The position numbers and the translations under genes are program-made. The notes beneath the pieces were generated by a model, which saw nothing but the letters and a program-made list of their open reading frames with translations, made no database searches and was not told the DNA's origin. From the NCBI GenBank assembly GCA_019419625.1, contig DXZO01000069.1, positions 119,856 through 143,363 of the forward strand: a stretch of 23,508 nt of DNA, in the 5' to 3' direction. The stretch is from Collinsella sp. GTDB taxonomy: Bacteria; Actinomycetota; Coriobacteriia; Coriobacteriales; Coriobacteriaceae. How positions within the stretch are numbered: the stretch's first letter is position 1; every line of letters begins with the position of its first letter. Shown one piece after another: positions 14,713 through 22,938 of the stretch.

Positions 14713-15347
14713 CGGATCACCACTTCCCTCTTATAGGTTTCGAGATCGCGCTCGATCTGCTCGTCGCCCGTGGCGTTGACCCACCACGGCCATTTAACGC
14801 ACTGCACCAGCTCGTCTACCTGCGCAAACCATAACTTGAGCTCATCCAAACTTACCGGGGCGTAACCGTTGGCGTCCACGCCCACGTCATAGCGCAGCAG
14901 CCCCTGCCGAAGGTTGAACTTGTTATACGCGCCGCCGCAGCTATGGATATGCCCGTGCAGATGCCAGCTGCCGTGCGACATGCCCTGCCAGTCGACCATG
15001 GGATAGTGGCTCAGCACGATTTTCTGGCGGTCGATCCTGAGCACGCAAATGGGCGGCTCGACGATAAAAGTATCCGCTACCGCAGGCTGCGTCCAGTCTT
15101 TGTCGTGGTTGCCGGGCAGTAGATGAATGCGCTTGCAGGCAATGCTTTTGCGCAGCTCGTAGGCCTCTTGGGCCGTCATCTTAAAGCTGAAATCACCCAA
15201 AATGTAAAGCTCGTCGTCCACAGCGACTTTGCCATTAATGCTCGCGACCATGGCGTCGTTCATCTGCGCAACAGTCGACCAAGGCCTGTCGGCGAGCCGC
15301 AGCATGTTCTCGTGTCCAAAGTGAGTATCGCTGGTAAACCAAATCAA
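14709..15347 (-). CDS. Metallophosphoesterase (calcineurin-like), first of a pair
   Basis: Phosphoesterase of 212 residues. Motifs: DTH (7-9), GD (51-52), GNHD (79-82), His114 in VLSHYP and GHIH (132-135). The start is a TTG at 15347, supported by a perfect AGGAGG 5 bases upstream and by the family-typical opening IWFTSDTHFGH. It belongs to a different branch from its downstream neighbour, with which it shares only the metal-binding blocks, so this is not a recent duplication. It overlaps that gene by 4 bases and lies 40 bases after a small membrane-protein gene. Substrate unknown. Confidence 0.9.
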   Translation of the reverse strand: MIWFTSDTHFGHENMLRLADRPWSTVAQMNDAMVASINGKVAVDDELYILGDFSFKMTAQEAYELRKSIACKRIHLLPGNHDKDWTQPAVADTFIVEPPICVLRIDRQKIVLSHYPMVDWQGMSHGSWHLHGHIHSCGGAYNKFNLRQGLLRYDVGVDANGYAPVSLDELKLWFAQVDELVQCVKWPWWVNATGDEQIERDLETYKREVVIR

Positions 15348-15387
15348 GGGGACCTCCTAACGCTGCGGGGCATCCGTCCCTAAGGGC

Positions 15388-15627
15388 TTACCCCTCGTTC
15401 TTCCATCCAAACGGGTCAAACACCCAAAAGATCAGATCGAGCACGCCGCCGGTCATCATGGCTCCGGCAAGGGCCATGCAAACATGCAGAGAGCTGGCGC
15501 TTCGAAGCACGTCGAACGGCCCCAGAACAGCCAATAGCGCGACCGTCGCGCCGGCCACGCACAGCGCGATGCACGGTCCTGCGTCCTTAACGCATTTCTT
15601 TGCGAGATGCTTGGTGTTGTCACTCAT
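15388..15627 (-). CDS. Small membrane protein, hypothetical
   Basis: Protein of 79 residues with two hydrophobic segments (about 19-37 and 48-68), so probably a two-pass inner-membrane protein with both ends cytoplasmic. I recognise no family. AAGGAG lies about 10 bases before ATG 15627. It is on the same strand as the two phosphoesterase genes, 40 bases upstream of the first, and is likely the leading gene of that operon. No function is proposed. Confidence 0.65.
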   Translation of the reverse strand: MSDNTKHLAKKCVKDAGPCIALCVAGATVALLAVLGPFDVLRSASSLHVCMALAGAMMTGGVLDLIFWVFDPFGWKNEG

Positions 15628-15722
15628 CGATATCGAACTCCTTAGAGGGTCGTTGTTCAGGTACGTGCCACCGCGACAGAGCAGGGCGACAGGTTAAGTG
15701 TCACATGGCGTGCGGACACGTT

Positions 15723-15785
15723 TTTAGACCCACGCGTCTGCAGGGACCCATGTCCTTGCAGGACGCCCCAAAAGGAACGTCTAAA
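15723..15785. repeat. Nested inverted repeat near the broken region
   Basis: Outer arms TTTAGAC (15723-15729) and GTCTAAA (15779-15785) enclose an inner hairpin (15735-15765). In the inner hairpin CGTC, TGCA and GGGAC pair with GTCCT, TGCA and GACG, with one bulge and one G-U pair. The inner part again uses the GGGAC/GTCC core seen at 12.5 kb. It abuts the stop of the zinc-ribbon ORF. Confidence 0.5.
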
Positions 15786-15978
15786 CCACTGGTGGGCAAC
15801 ATGTTGGGCAGGGCGTCTTGCCTCTTTTGAGCGCAGCCACCAATGGCACGCTCGTTTTAATGACGCTTTGATTAAAGCTACTGCATCCCGTAGAACGGTG
15901 ATAAACCTTGCCGTGCTTAGCGACGATTACCTTCGTTCTTGAGGTATCTACACTGCGGGGCTCGCTGGGCGCGGCCAC
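15781..15978 (-). pseudogene. Zinc-ribbon C-terminal fragment (probable gene remnant)
   Basis: Open frame of 65 residues from a possible GTG at 15978. It has the pattern VY-x4-GC ... KRGKTPCPTCCPP, the Cys/His-type metal-binding ending found at the C-terminus of many surface or nuclease-related proteins, preceded by a short linker. The frame stays open 5' for about 20 more codons with no ATG and no good ribosome-binding site, then meets a stop. This looks like the tail of a longer protein whose front has been lost. It overlaps the opposite-strand methylase-like remnant by about 40 bases. A genuine small protein started by GTG cannot be excluded. Confidence 0.45.
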
Positions 15979-17177
15979 CTCTTGACGAAACGGCCCCGTT
16001 TTCTGAGGCTTGCCTCTCGAATGTTCGGGATTTCCTTACGTCGAGAGCTCATCAACTGCAAACAGATGTCAACGTGCCAAGCCCGCTTTCGGTCAGCGAA
16101 TGGTATTACGTTTTTCTCGCAGCTTCCCTTGCATACGAACGCCCAGATTCCGTTGCGGTCGCACAAGTCTCCAACCGATTGCTCAACCTGGCGCGCGCCG
16201 CAGACGGGCGCCGCCTGCTCTGCCAGCTTGGACTATTGGCGGCGATCGTGTTGCTTCCCAATACAATCGCCGCCAATAGCGATGCCTATGCCTTACTGTT
16301 TCTGAGCGACCGCAAACTCCACGAGCCGTATTTCCTCTTTGATGGACGGTCATTTGACAACAAGCCCATGACAAGCGAGCTCATGCAGCAGATCAAAGAC
16401 TCGATTAGCCATGCTTACGCCGAGACATGCGATGTTGAGCATTGGCGTCTCGGCGATCAGGGTGCCGAAAAAATCTGGCCTTTGCTTCCCAATGCTAAAA
16501 GCGCCTCTTTTGCAGAGGAGTCCTTCGTTCGCTTTGGCACCAAAGCGAACATACGCCGCGGCATTCCGCGTAGCACCCTTTTAAAGATACCGCAGATGGA
16601 TCTTGGCAGAACGGACCGGCGAATCGACTGCTACTGCCTATCGCTTAAACACTTAGTCGATGAAGCGATCATTGGTCTCGAAGATCTACCCGAGCGCGTA
16701 TCCGACACGGATATTTACGATATGGGCGATACGGATCCGGATTATTTCTATCGCCTCAAACCACTGGACGAGTACGAAACCTGCATACCGATCTCACGCT
16801 TTGGACCACCATTTAAGCTAGCCCTCGTAGTGCCTGGAAGCACGAAACGCGATCCAGCGCCTCGGGAACCCCGGCTATACCCTAAGCTCATTGTCCCCTG
16901 CGATGTCATCTTCTGCGCATCCCTTGAAGATGAACTACTAGCACGGTTCTTCTTAGCCCACCTGTCATCCGATGAAGGACAGAAGAGACTAATGGTCTCC
17001 TCGCACGGAGACTCACTTGCGCAGCTATCTCCCAAAGACCTATGAAGCATGACCGTACCCGTTCCCAGCCAAGCGGAACAGGAGCGCTACGCGCACGAGT
17101 ACGAAGCAAAACAGCGCGCCTGCGAGGACACCCTTAAGCAGGCGGAACATTACACCGCGAGCAAGGAAACGATGTAA
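15939..17177 (+). pseudogene. Broken DNA methylase/specificity-subunit-like gene
   Basis: The open frame reads 368 residues to a TGA at 17043-17045, then continues in the same frame for 43 more codons to TAA at 17177. The continuation completes what looks like a type I specificity-type C-terminus: FLAHLSSDEGQKRL, then LAQLSPKDL, stop, SMTVPVPSQAEQERY. So a single C-to-T change (for example CGA to TGA) probably broke it. The N-terminal part has LGLLAAIVLLPNTI (97-110), then ALLFLS (118-123), resembling the end of an HsdM-type adenine methylase domain. No NPPY/F-type catalytic motif is present, so the 5' part also appears lost. The only possible start, TTG 15939, lacks a ribosome-binding site. 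Family placement rests on pattern memory and is moderate. Confidence 0.6.
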
Positions 17178-17409
17178 GGCTGGGATCGGCAGGCTTTTCG
17201 TGGCACCTTGGGCTAAGATCACATCGCGCCACTCATCACCGGATGACAGCGCCTGCATTTCCTCCTTGGTCTCCCATTTCTTAGTTTGATACTCCGTTTG
17301 CCGCGGGCATTGTCCAGGCCAGTCACAAACCGGGCGCGTATGTGTAAGGCGTTCATAGGCACCAGGGTCTTGAGCTACCCGCCCTTGGGCGGGAGCCTGC
17401 AGCTCGTTA
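17178..17409. other. Intergenic tract with a strong hairpin
   Basis: About 230 bases between the broken methylase-like gene and the end of the Shedu gene. No convincing ORF. CCCGCCC (17378-17384) and GGGCGGG (17387-17393) form a tight stem, flanked by GAGCT (17372-17376) and AGCTC (17401-17405). It begins just past the Shedu stop and could end the operon transcript, but there is no U run. Confidence 0.5.
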
Positions 17410-18714
17410 TTAGAAGGGAATGACCATGTCGGGTTCCCGGGTTCCCGAGGACGGGGAGGTCTCTTCGTTGCCTGTTCGGAGTACGGCAATGAGGTCCCGG
17501 ATTCGCTGGAGCAACTCATCAAAAGTAACTACAGTCACATCGCAGAGGTTATTCCGATAATGCTCAAAGGTGGCTTTTTTGCCGGCGGTGTCGAGCTCGG
17601 AAATCTTCCCTATGACTACGACGCACTTTGGGGAGAGGGATTCAAAGTGCGAAGAGGAACGCCCGTTGATCATATAGTAGTCCTTCGTGAGCGTGTCCCG
17701 GTAGTTAAGCACCTGGTTCACTGCTCCGCTCATATGTGAGGTCAGGGAGTAGACGGCGTTCTCGGGCTCTTTTCCCCTGTATATCGTGCCGAGCAGATTC
17801 GTCCGCGGAGTCTTAATCTCGATGAGCGTGACGTTGCTGGTTAGCTCATTCTGGTAGAGGAAATCGCAGATATTGCCACCGGAATTATCAATCGCCTTGC
17901 CTCCGACATACGCCTTACCTTGGAGAAGCGTGCACGGGGCAGAGAATACCTGCGACAATATCCATTGATGGTTGGTAAATAATCTCTGCCAGTATTCCTC
18001 ATTGCTGTTATCGAGGTTCTCGGCGATTTCCTTTTCTGCCTTTTCGAGCTGGGCGAGACTCAGACTGACCGTGAAGTCATCGAGATGCCCCTTTTCTAGC
18101 TCGGAGAATATCTCGCTCAGTTGCTCTCGAGTCGTCCCCTGGGTCATGAGCCGAATCATCTCTTTGACGAGTTCGAAGTTATTGCCATCTGAAAGCAGCC
18201 TGGTTTCCGAGGGATTTTCGCGCATCATCTTGAGGAGCGAGGTTACAGAGCGGTCAAGGGGGACATACGTCGTGCTGCCCCCCTGAACCCCACCGGTCTC
18301 CCGATGAATTCGATAGCGAGCATCAAGCGCTTCGTATAGGCGGCGGGTCTCACCGGTATCTAAAGTGAGCTCGAGCCAATCGCCGTTGAAGCCTTTTCTT
18401 TGGAGCATGCCCCTTGAAACGGGGTCCAGCTCAGATTCGGTCGAGTCTGAGGGAAAGGAGGGATCACCCTTCTTCTTTCGCTCGTAGACGAATTTTCCCT
18501 CGACACAATGAGAGGGGTCCTTCGGATTGTCGACATTGGTCGCGAGGAATCGGTACCTCACCCTGTCCGTTGTTTCTGTCAACTCAACGGGGTCGGATTT
18601 TGCCGTGTATCGAGAGGTCGAGACCATGTTGATGGCCCCATCAATAGCACTTGAAGGATTGGGATAGTGCGTGCCATCCCAATCAAGCGCGTCCCCGAAA
18701 CTAATGTGCCCCAT
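17410..18714 (-). CDS. sduA: Shedu nuclease SduA (DUF4263)
   Basis: Anti-phage nuclease-like protein of 434 residues. The C-terminal PD-(D/E)xK domain (about 240-405) shows WQRLFTNHQWILSQVF, then VGGKAIDN, Asp284 in ICDFLY, Glu299-x-Lys301 in LIEIKTP, and GAVNQVLNYRDTL with Gln334, the usual order in Shedu proteins. The N-terminal 230 residues form a variable region expected to act as sensor or regulator, including an ETRRLYEALDARY helix. Known Shedu systems protect as a single gene. Here ATG 18714 lies inside the 3' end of the restriction gene with a 14-base overlap, and GGGAG is 6 bases upstream, so translation should be coupled. Base composition is about half G+C by eye, well below its upstream neighbour. 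Family call is strong; the role inside this operon is inference. Confidence 0.88.
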   Translation of the reverse strand: MGHISFGDALDWDGTHYPNPSSAIDGAINMVSTSRYTAKSDPVELTETTDRVRYRFLATNVDNPKDPSHCVEGKFVYERKKKGDPSFPSDSTESELDPVSRGMLQRKGFNGDWLELTLDTGETRRLYEALDARYRIHRETGGVQGGSTTYVPLDRSVTSLLKMMRENPSETRLLSDGNNFELVKEMIRLMTQGTTREQLSEIFSELEKGHLDDFTVSLSLAQLEKAEKEIAENLDNSNEEYWQRLFTNHQWILSQVFSAPCTLLQGKAYVGGKAIDNSGGNICDFLYQNELTSNVTLIEIKTPRTNLLGTIYRGKEPENAVYSLTSHMSGAVNQVLNYRDTLTKDYYMINGRSSSHFESLSPKCVVVIGKISELDTAGKKATFEHYRNNLCDVTVVTFDELLQRIRDLIAVLRTGNEETSPSSGTREPDMVIPF

Positions 18715-20182
18715 CCAGGCTCCCTTCGCACATCCTCTGGATCAGCTCCTCGTCCGCCAGTCTTCCTGCCAGATAGCAGTCGAACACGTAGTCCGCGGGC
18801 AGAGCCCACATCTCCACCCCGTCCGAGAGGGGCGGCTCAGGCTTCCCGAAGACGCCTGGGAAGCGCACCCTGCCCATGAGCCTCGCCTCGGCCTCGTGGG
18901 TCGGCACCAGGAAGACATTCGCCACGGAGGAGAACCCGTTGTCCCGGATGAAGCCCTCGTAGGCGCTCTGGTAGAGCACCTGCTTGGTCACGGACTCCAC
19001 GCCGGGAACGTCCTTGGCAATGCCCGGCTCCAGGTTCGGCGCGTAGTACTTCGCGTCGTAGATGCAGAAGGCCAGACCGTCCGCGCCGTCGCCGTGGATC
19101 CCGATGACGTCGGGGATGAGCGTGCGCACCTCGCCGCACCCCTCGCCGGCGGCGTCCGCCCACTCCGGCCTCGGGATGATGCCCAGCAGCGTCTCGGCGC
19201 CGCGGGCCCGCCACCCCCCGGCGAGCGGGAAGCCCAGCGAGTCGATGCGGTCGGAGAGCCTGTCGCCGAATGCCGCCTTGCAGGCGAGTTCCCAGGCGTG
19301 GTAGAAGCTCGCCGTGCCCAGGCAGAACTCCTCATCGGGGCTCTCGTACTCCTCGGAGGGGTTCAGGTAGCGCAGCAACATGTCGATGACGTCCTGCTTC
19401 CACGTCACGAACTGCACCGAGCGCTCCAGCTCCAGCCGGCGCGTCAGGGCCTCCGGCTCTCCCAGGTCCTCCAGGTCCTCGCCGGAGAGGTCCACCTCGG
19501 CGAGTCCCAGCAGCTCGTCGATGCCCCAGCGGCGCAGGTCTGCCGAGCAGCGCGTCAGCACGCAGCGGTGCAGGCGCGTCACCAGGTCGGCGGCGTCGCG
19601 GGAGGTGTCGCGCGTCTTGAGATCGAAGTAGACCGGCGTGTTGCCGTCCATGAAGGGCTGGTTCTGCACGATGGTGCGGCCCCAGGCGATCTCGCCGGAG
19701 CCGTTGTCGCGGATGACGCGCACATAATTCGTGTAGACGCCGTTCTCCTCGTATGAGCCCAACAGCGCCAGCATGAGCGAGAGAGGCCCGCCGCCCTCGT
19801 CGGCGTCCGGCAGCACGGCGCCTATGCCCGCGAGCCGGCCAGAGCTCTTGCGCAGCACGCGGAAGAGCTGCGCAAGCTCGCCCTCCGGGGGATGGGGGAA
19901 CTCGGCGGAAGGCCGGGGGTAGTACTTCGGGTACGCGCAGACGAGCGCGCGGCGCCAGCGGGCAAGGCCCACCCACGTGAACTGGTACTTGCCGAGCGCG
20001 GCCAGCTCCTCGTCGGCGCCCTCGCCCTCGGGCGCGGCGTCGCTCCTGAGCGTCAGCACGCCGCGCGAGGCCCACGCCCTCACGCACGCGAGGGCGTCGC
20101 GCAAGTCGAGCCCGAGGAGACGCGCGAGGTCACCGACGGAGTAGAAGTCCCGCTCCCGCACGTAAACGGGGTCGAAGGCCAT
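18701..20182 (-). CDS. LlaJI-family restriction endonuclease subunit (R2)
   Basis: Restriction protein of 493 residues. An N-terminal winged-helix-like segment (about 12-46, FYSVGDLARLLGLDLRDAL) is followed by a central domain. The C-terminal nuclease core has Pro-Asp 357-358 in LIPDVIG, Asp376-x-Lys378 in IYDAKYY and Gln401, fitting a PD-(D/E)xK site. In LlaJI the equivalent protein works with an McrB-like NTPase and cuts only when the motor is present; it plays the part of McrC. ATG 20182 starts 3 bases after the stop of the McrB-like gene, with GGAG in that gene's last codons. The gene is exceptionally GC-rich, above 70% in sampled rows, unlike the genes on either side. Assignment is from neighbourhood and motif order; LlaJI-family membership is probable rather than proven. 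Confidence 0.82.
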   Translation of the reverse strand: MAFDPVYVRERDFYSVGDLARLLGLDLRDALACVRAWASRGVLTLRSDAAPEGEGADEELAALGKYQFTWVGLARWRRALVCAYPKYYPRPSAEFPHPPEGELAQLFRVLRKSSGRLAGIGAVLPDADEGGGPLSLMLALLGSYEENGVYTNYVRVIRDNGSGEIAWGRTIVQNQPFMDGNTPVYFDLKTRDTSRDAADLVTRLHRCVLTRCSADLRRWGIDELLGLAEVDLSGEDLEDLGEPEALTRRLELERSVQFVTWKQDVIDMLLRYLNPSEEYESPDEEFCLGTASFYHAWELACKAAFGDRLSDRIDSLGFPLAGGWRARGAETLLGIIPRPEWADAAGEGCGEVRTLIPDVIGIHGDGADGLAFCIYDAKYYAPNLEPGIAKDVPGVESVTKQVLYQSAYEGFIRDNGFSSVANVFLVPTHEAEARLMGRVRFPGVFGKPEPPLSDGVEMWALPADYVFDCYLAGRLADEELIQRMCEGSLDGAH

Positions 20183-20185
20183 GGA

Positions 20186-22030
20186 CTACGCCTCCACACC
20201 CGTCTCGGCGCCGTCCTCGGCGCCGTCGCCCTCCGCCACGCGCTCGACGGGAGCGTCGAGCGCGAAAACGCCGTCGGCGGAGCTGTCGTACTCGGCGCAA
20301 ATCTCGGAGTAGGTGAAGTCGGGGTGGCGGAATACCTTGGGGCGCTTCATTTTCGCGGCGTCCTCGTAGAGGTAGAGCAGCACCTTGCTCTTGAATGCCT
20401 CGTCGAAGGCCTCGTCGTCATCCAGTGTGGACTCCTTGAGGAAGAACGGACCCAGGAGCTTGTCCTCGTTGACGCGCGCCTTGCCCTTGAGCAAGCCGTT
20501 GATGGCGTGGCGCAGGGCGTTCCACTCTACGGGTTCGCGCCTCGAGCCGATGCGCACGACCTTGCCGGCATACTTCCCTTCGCCCTCGTCGATTCCCATG
20601 TAGCGGAACTCCCAGCGGCGCTTGAAGGCGGTGTCCATCGGGAACACGCCCTGGTCGGCGCTGTTCATAGTCGCCCAGATGTAGAGGTTGGAAGGGAGGC
20701 GCATCGTGTTCACACGACATGCGGCGTTCTCCTCGTGGCTGTAGAGCCCTGGAACCTCATCCGCGCGACCGGACGCGTGGTAGAACTCCTTCCAGAGGTA
20801 CCCTCCGAGGTCGACGGGGACGTCCACGTCGTACTCGCTCTTTCCGTCGTCGTCGCGGTCGAGCAGCTGGAACACGTCGCCGAAGGTCGCGGCGGGGTTC
20901 GCGCGGTTGATCTCCTCCACGATGAGCAGGAAGTTCTCGGCGGGGTGCGTCATCGCCTCGACATAGCTCTTCACGAGCGGGCCGGGCACGAACTCGTAGG
21001 AGACGTAGGGGCGACCCATGTTCTCGGAGAGGGACTCGTCGGCCTTCTGCTCGGGCCAACGCATCGTCGGCTTGTAGCAGCCGACGAACGAGGCGTAGCT
21101 GTAGTCGGGGTGGAAGGTGACGCGACGCGCGTGCGCCTTGTCGAAGTGCTCTTCGGCGAGCTTGTTCAGGCTGTAGGACTTGCCCGTTCCGGGGGCACCG
21201 AAGTAGATGAGGTTGTGGGGCTCTGTGGGAGCAGGCAACATGTCAGGTTCTTGGCGTTTGGGCACGTAATGCGCAAGGGCCGATAGGGGGTCCTCGCCTG
21301 TTGAGTAGCCCAGGGAATCTTCTCCGGCAAGTTGGCTCATTATGTATGAGCGGAAATACGAACCTATGGCATATTCAAATTGCTTCCTGCCCTCGATTAC
21401 ATCGAGGTAGTAAGCACACGCCGTCTTCATTCCGTCTGAAGACAGGAGAACCATTGCGCGGAGGACGTACTGCATTTTCCTGATGCGCTCTTCGAAGTCG
21501 AGGCTTGCGGCACCAGCGAACTGCTGCTCATGCTCTTTATTGCCCGTTGCAAGAATGATATGAACAGGTCGGAGAGTCACTACTCCGTTGTTGCTGCCTT
21601 GGTAATACGAATCGATATCATCGACCCAAAACGTCTTGGAATTCAGCTTGCCCTCTTCAAGGGGGTTAGACTTCCCCTTTTGGCTTATTTCAGGAAGAAG
21701 CAACAGGGCGGCAAAAAGGTTCCCAATGTTTGGCCGGTCATCCGCCGCATTACTTTTTACGGAAATGCGAACCTTCCCGCCGACCTCGCGAACGGGATAC
21801 GTCTCAACAAGCCTAATCGGAGGGCGGCCGGAGAATGAAAGCTCGAAGCGGATCGACGAACCGATAACGTCCCTTGACCTGATGGTTGAGCCGTCCGCAC
21901 CTCTGCATGATCCTGCCAGTTCAAGCTGCCCTGCGCCACTGGTTCCCCTGTAGCGCACATTGAGCGTGTCATCCGTCAGGACAGAGTCTTCAAGCGGATA
22001 AGACAGGTTCCATTCGCAGAAGTTGGTCAT
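20186..22030 (-). CDS. McrB-like AAA+ NTPase, R1 subunit of LlaJI-type restriction
   Basis: Motor protein of 614 residues. The AAA+ domain has Walker A GAPGTGKS (278-285), Walker B LLIVEEINRAN (368-378), the McrB-type signature MNSADQG (455-461; NTAD in McrB) and the arginine pair RRWEF (471-475). This pattern marks the McrB/LlaJI branch, whose members prefer GTP. Residues 1 to about 250 form an N-terminal region expected to read DNA; it includes EKxKVR-like strands and a helical block around 180-235. The last 40 residues are acidic and low-complexity. ATG 22030 begins 2 bases after methyltransferase 1. The 5' 730 bases are near 48% G+C in sampled rows while the rest is about 65%, with the change just before the AAA+ domain, suggesting domain exchange. 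The partner is the downstream restriction subunit. Confidence 0.88.
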   Translation of the reverse strand: MTNFCEWNLSYPLEDSVLTDDTLNVRYRGTSGAGQLELAGSCRGADGSTIRSRDVIGSSIRFELSFSGRPPIRLVETYPVREVGGKVRISVKSNAADDRPNIGNLFAALLLLPEISQKGKSNPLEEGKLNSKTFWVDDIDSYYQGSNNGVVTLRPVHIILATGNKEHEQQFAGAASLDFEERIRKMQYVLRAMVLLSSDGMKTACAYYLDVIEGRKQFEYAIGSYFRSYIMSQLAGEDSLGYSTGEDPLSALAHYVPKRQEPDMLPAPTEPHNLIYFGAPGTGKSYSLNKLAEEHFDKAHARRVTFHPDYSYASFVGCYKPTMRWPEQKADESLSENMGRPYVSYEFVPGPLVKSYVEAMTHPAENFLLIVEEINRANPAATFGDVFQLLDRDDDGKSEYDVDVPVDLGGYLWKEFYHASGRADEVPGLYSHEENAACRVNTMRLPSNLYIWATMNSADQGVFPMDTAFKRRWEFRYMGIDEGEGKYAGKVVRIGSRREPVEWNALRHAINGLLKGKARVNEDKLLGPFFLKESTLDDDEAFDEAFKSKVLLYLYEDAAKMKRPKVFRHPDFTYSEICAEYDSSADGVFALDAPVERVAEGDGAEDGAETGVEA

Positions 22031-22032
22031 CG

Positions 22033-22938
22033 CTACTCTCTACCGCCGTCCTGTGTCTCGATATATTCCTTTATGCAATTTGCCACGTATTCAGCCAACT
22101 TGACGGGAACCGCATTGCCAATCGCTTGCTCAACGTGAGTCTTCGATCCGACGAAGTCGAATGATTCAGGGAAGGTTTGGAGGTAGCTACGCTCCTTGTA
22201 TGTGAGCGCCCTCACGCCTTCGCTGATATCCGCCTTATCGGCATGATGACGTTTGTAGCTCGGAGGTATTGGCCTGTTAGTCCCGCGCACAGTTACCGCA
22301 GGTTCGTCGATGCTGAAGACACCGCGCCTATTGAAGTTTCGCGGATGCATGTAATAAAACTGCGTATGGAGGGAATCCCCGAGATAGTCCCGCACCGTCA
22401 TCTGCTTTTTAGCTAGATGCGCATCCAATATCGCGCCGAGGAAGTCATTCTCATCGCCCAAATGGCCGATGAGAATGAAGCGCCTCCTTGCCTGCGGCAC
22501 GCCGCACAGACTGGCATTCAGGATTCTCTTGGTCAGTCCGTAGCCGGCTTCCCTAAAGATGGCTAAAGCCTCGGGAAGAACGTCCATACGCTCGATGTTG
22601 TAAACATTCTCCATGACGAACCACTCGGGTCTGACGTCCCGAACTATCTCAGCATATCGGATGGTGAGATTGGCCCTCTTTCCGCGCTGCCTGGCACCCG
22701 CAATGGAGAAGTCCTGGCAAGGAGGGCCACCAATTATCATCGACGGCGAATACTCTTCAATTTTCGGAACCGCTTCCACATCGTAAAGATCGTATTTGAA
22801 TGCTGGGTGGTCGAAGTTCGCCGAATAGATGTCGACGGCCGCCTGCCAGTTATCAAACGCCGCCTTTATGTTGAAGCCCGCATTCTGGAATCCGAGCGAC
22901 ATACCGCCGCATCCCGAGAAAAGATCAACGCAGTCCAT
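22033..22938 (-). CDS. DNA (cytosine-5)-methyltransferase 1
   Basis: C5-cytosine methyltransferase of 301 residues, complete. Motif I is DLFSGCGGMSLGF (5-17), motif IV GGPPCQDFS with catalytic Cys74, motif VI ENV (110-112), motif VIII QARRR (149-153) and motif X GNAVP (274-278). The target-recognition segment between VIII and IX (about 165-210) is very short, so the enzyme is small for the family. ATG 22938 lies inside the end of the upstream methyltransferase gene (14-base overlap), with AGGAGG about 10 bases before it. It protects host DNA from the restriction subunits encoded directly downstream. Its close resemblance to the neighbouring methyltransferase points to an old tandem duplication. 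Confidence 0.95.
   Translation of the reverse strand: MDCVDLFSGCGGMSLGFQNAGFNIKAAFDNWQAAVDIYSANFDHPAFKYDLYDVEAVPKIEEYSPSMIIGGPPCQDFSIAGARQRGKRANLTIRYAEIVRDVRPEWFVMENVYNIERMDVLPEALAIFREAGYGLTKRILNASLCGVPQARRRFILIGHLGDENDFLGAILDAHLAKKQMTVRDYLGDSLHTQFYYMHPRNFNRRGVFSIDEPAVTVRGTNRPIPPSYKRHHADKADISEGVRALTYKERSYLQTFPESFDFVGSKTHVEQAIGNAVPVKLAEYVANCIKEYIETQDGGRE

Noticed and set aside
17040..17522. 160-codon minus-strand frame over the end of the Shedu gene
   Set aside because: It overlaps the Shedu gene in another frame and runs antisense into the broken methylase-like gene; no motif was seen.
18701..20182. Naming the restriction subunit McrC
   Set aside because: The accompanying paired C5 methyltransferases and the domain order fit the LlaJI type better than methyl-dependent McrBC, which has no methyltransferases and would attack methylated host DNA.
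19892..21286. 464-codon plus-strand open frame across the restriction genes
   Set aside because: Antisense to the McrB-like and LlaJI-like genes, which carry intact catalytic motifs. It also crosses the junction between them, as a shadow frame would.
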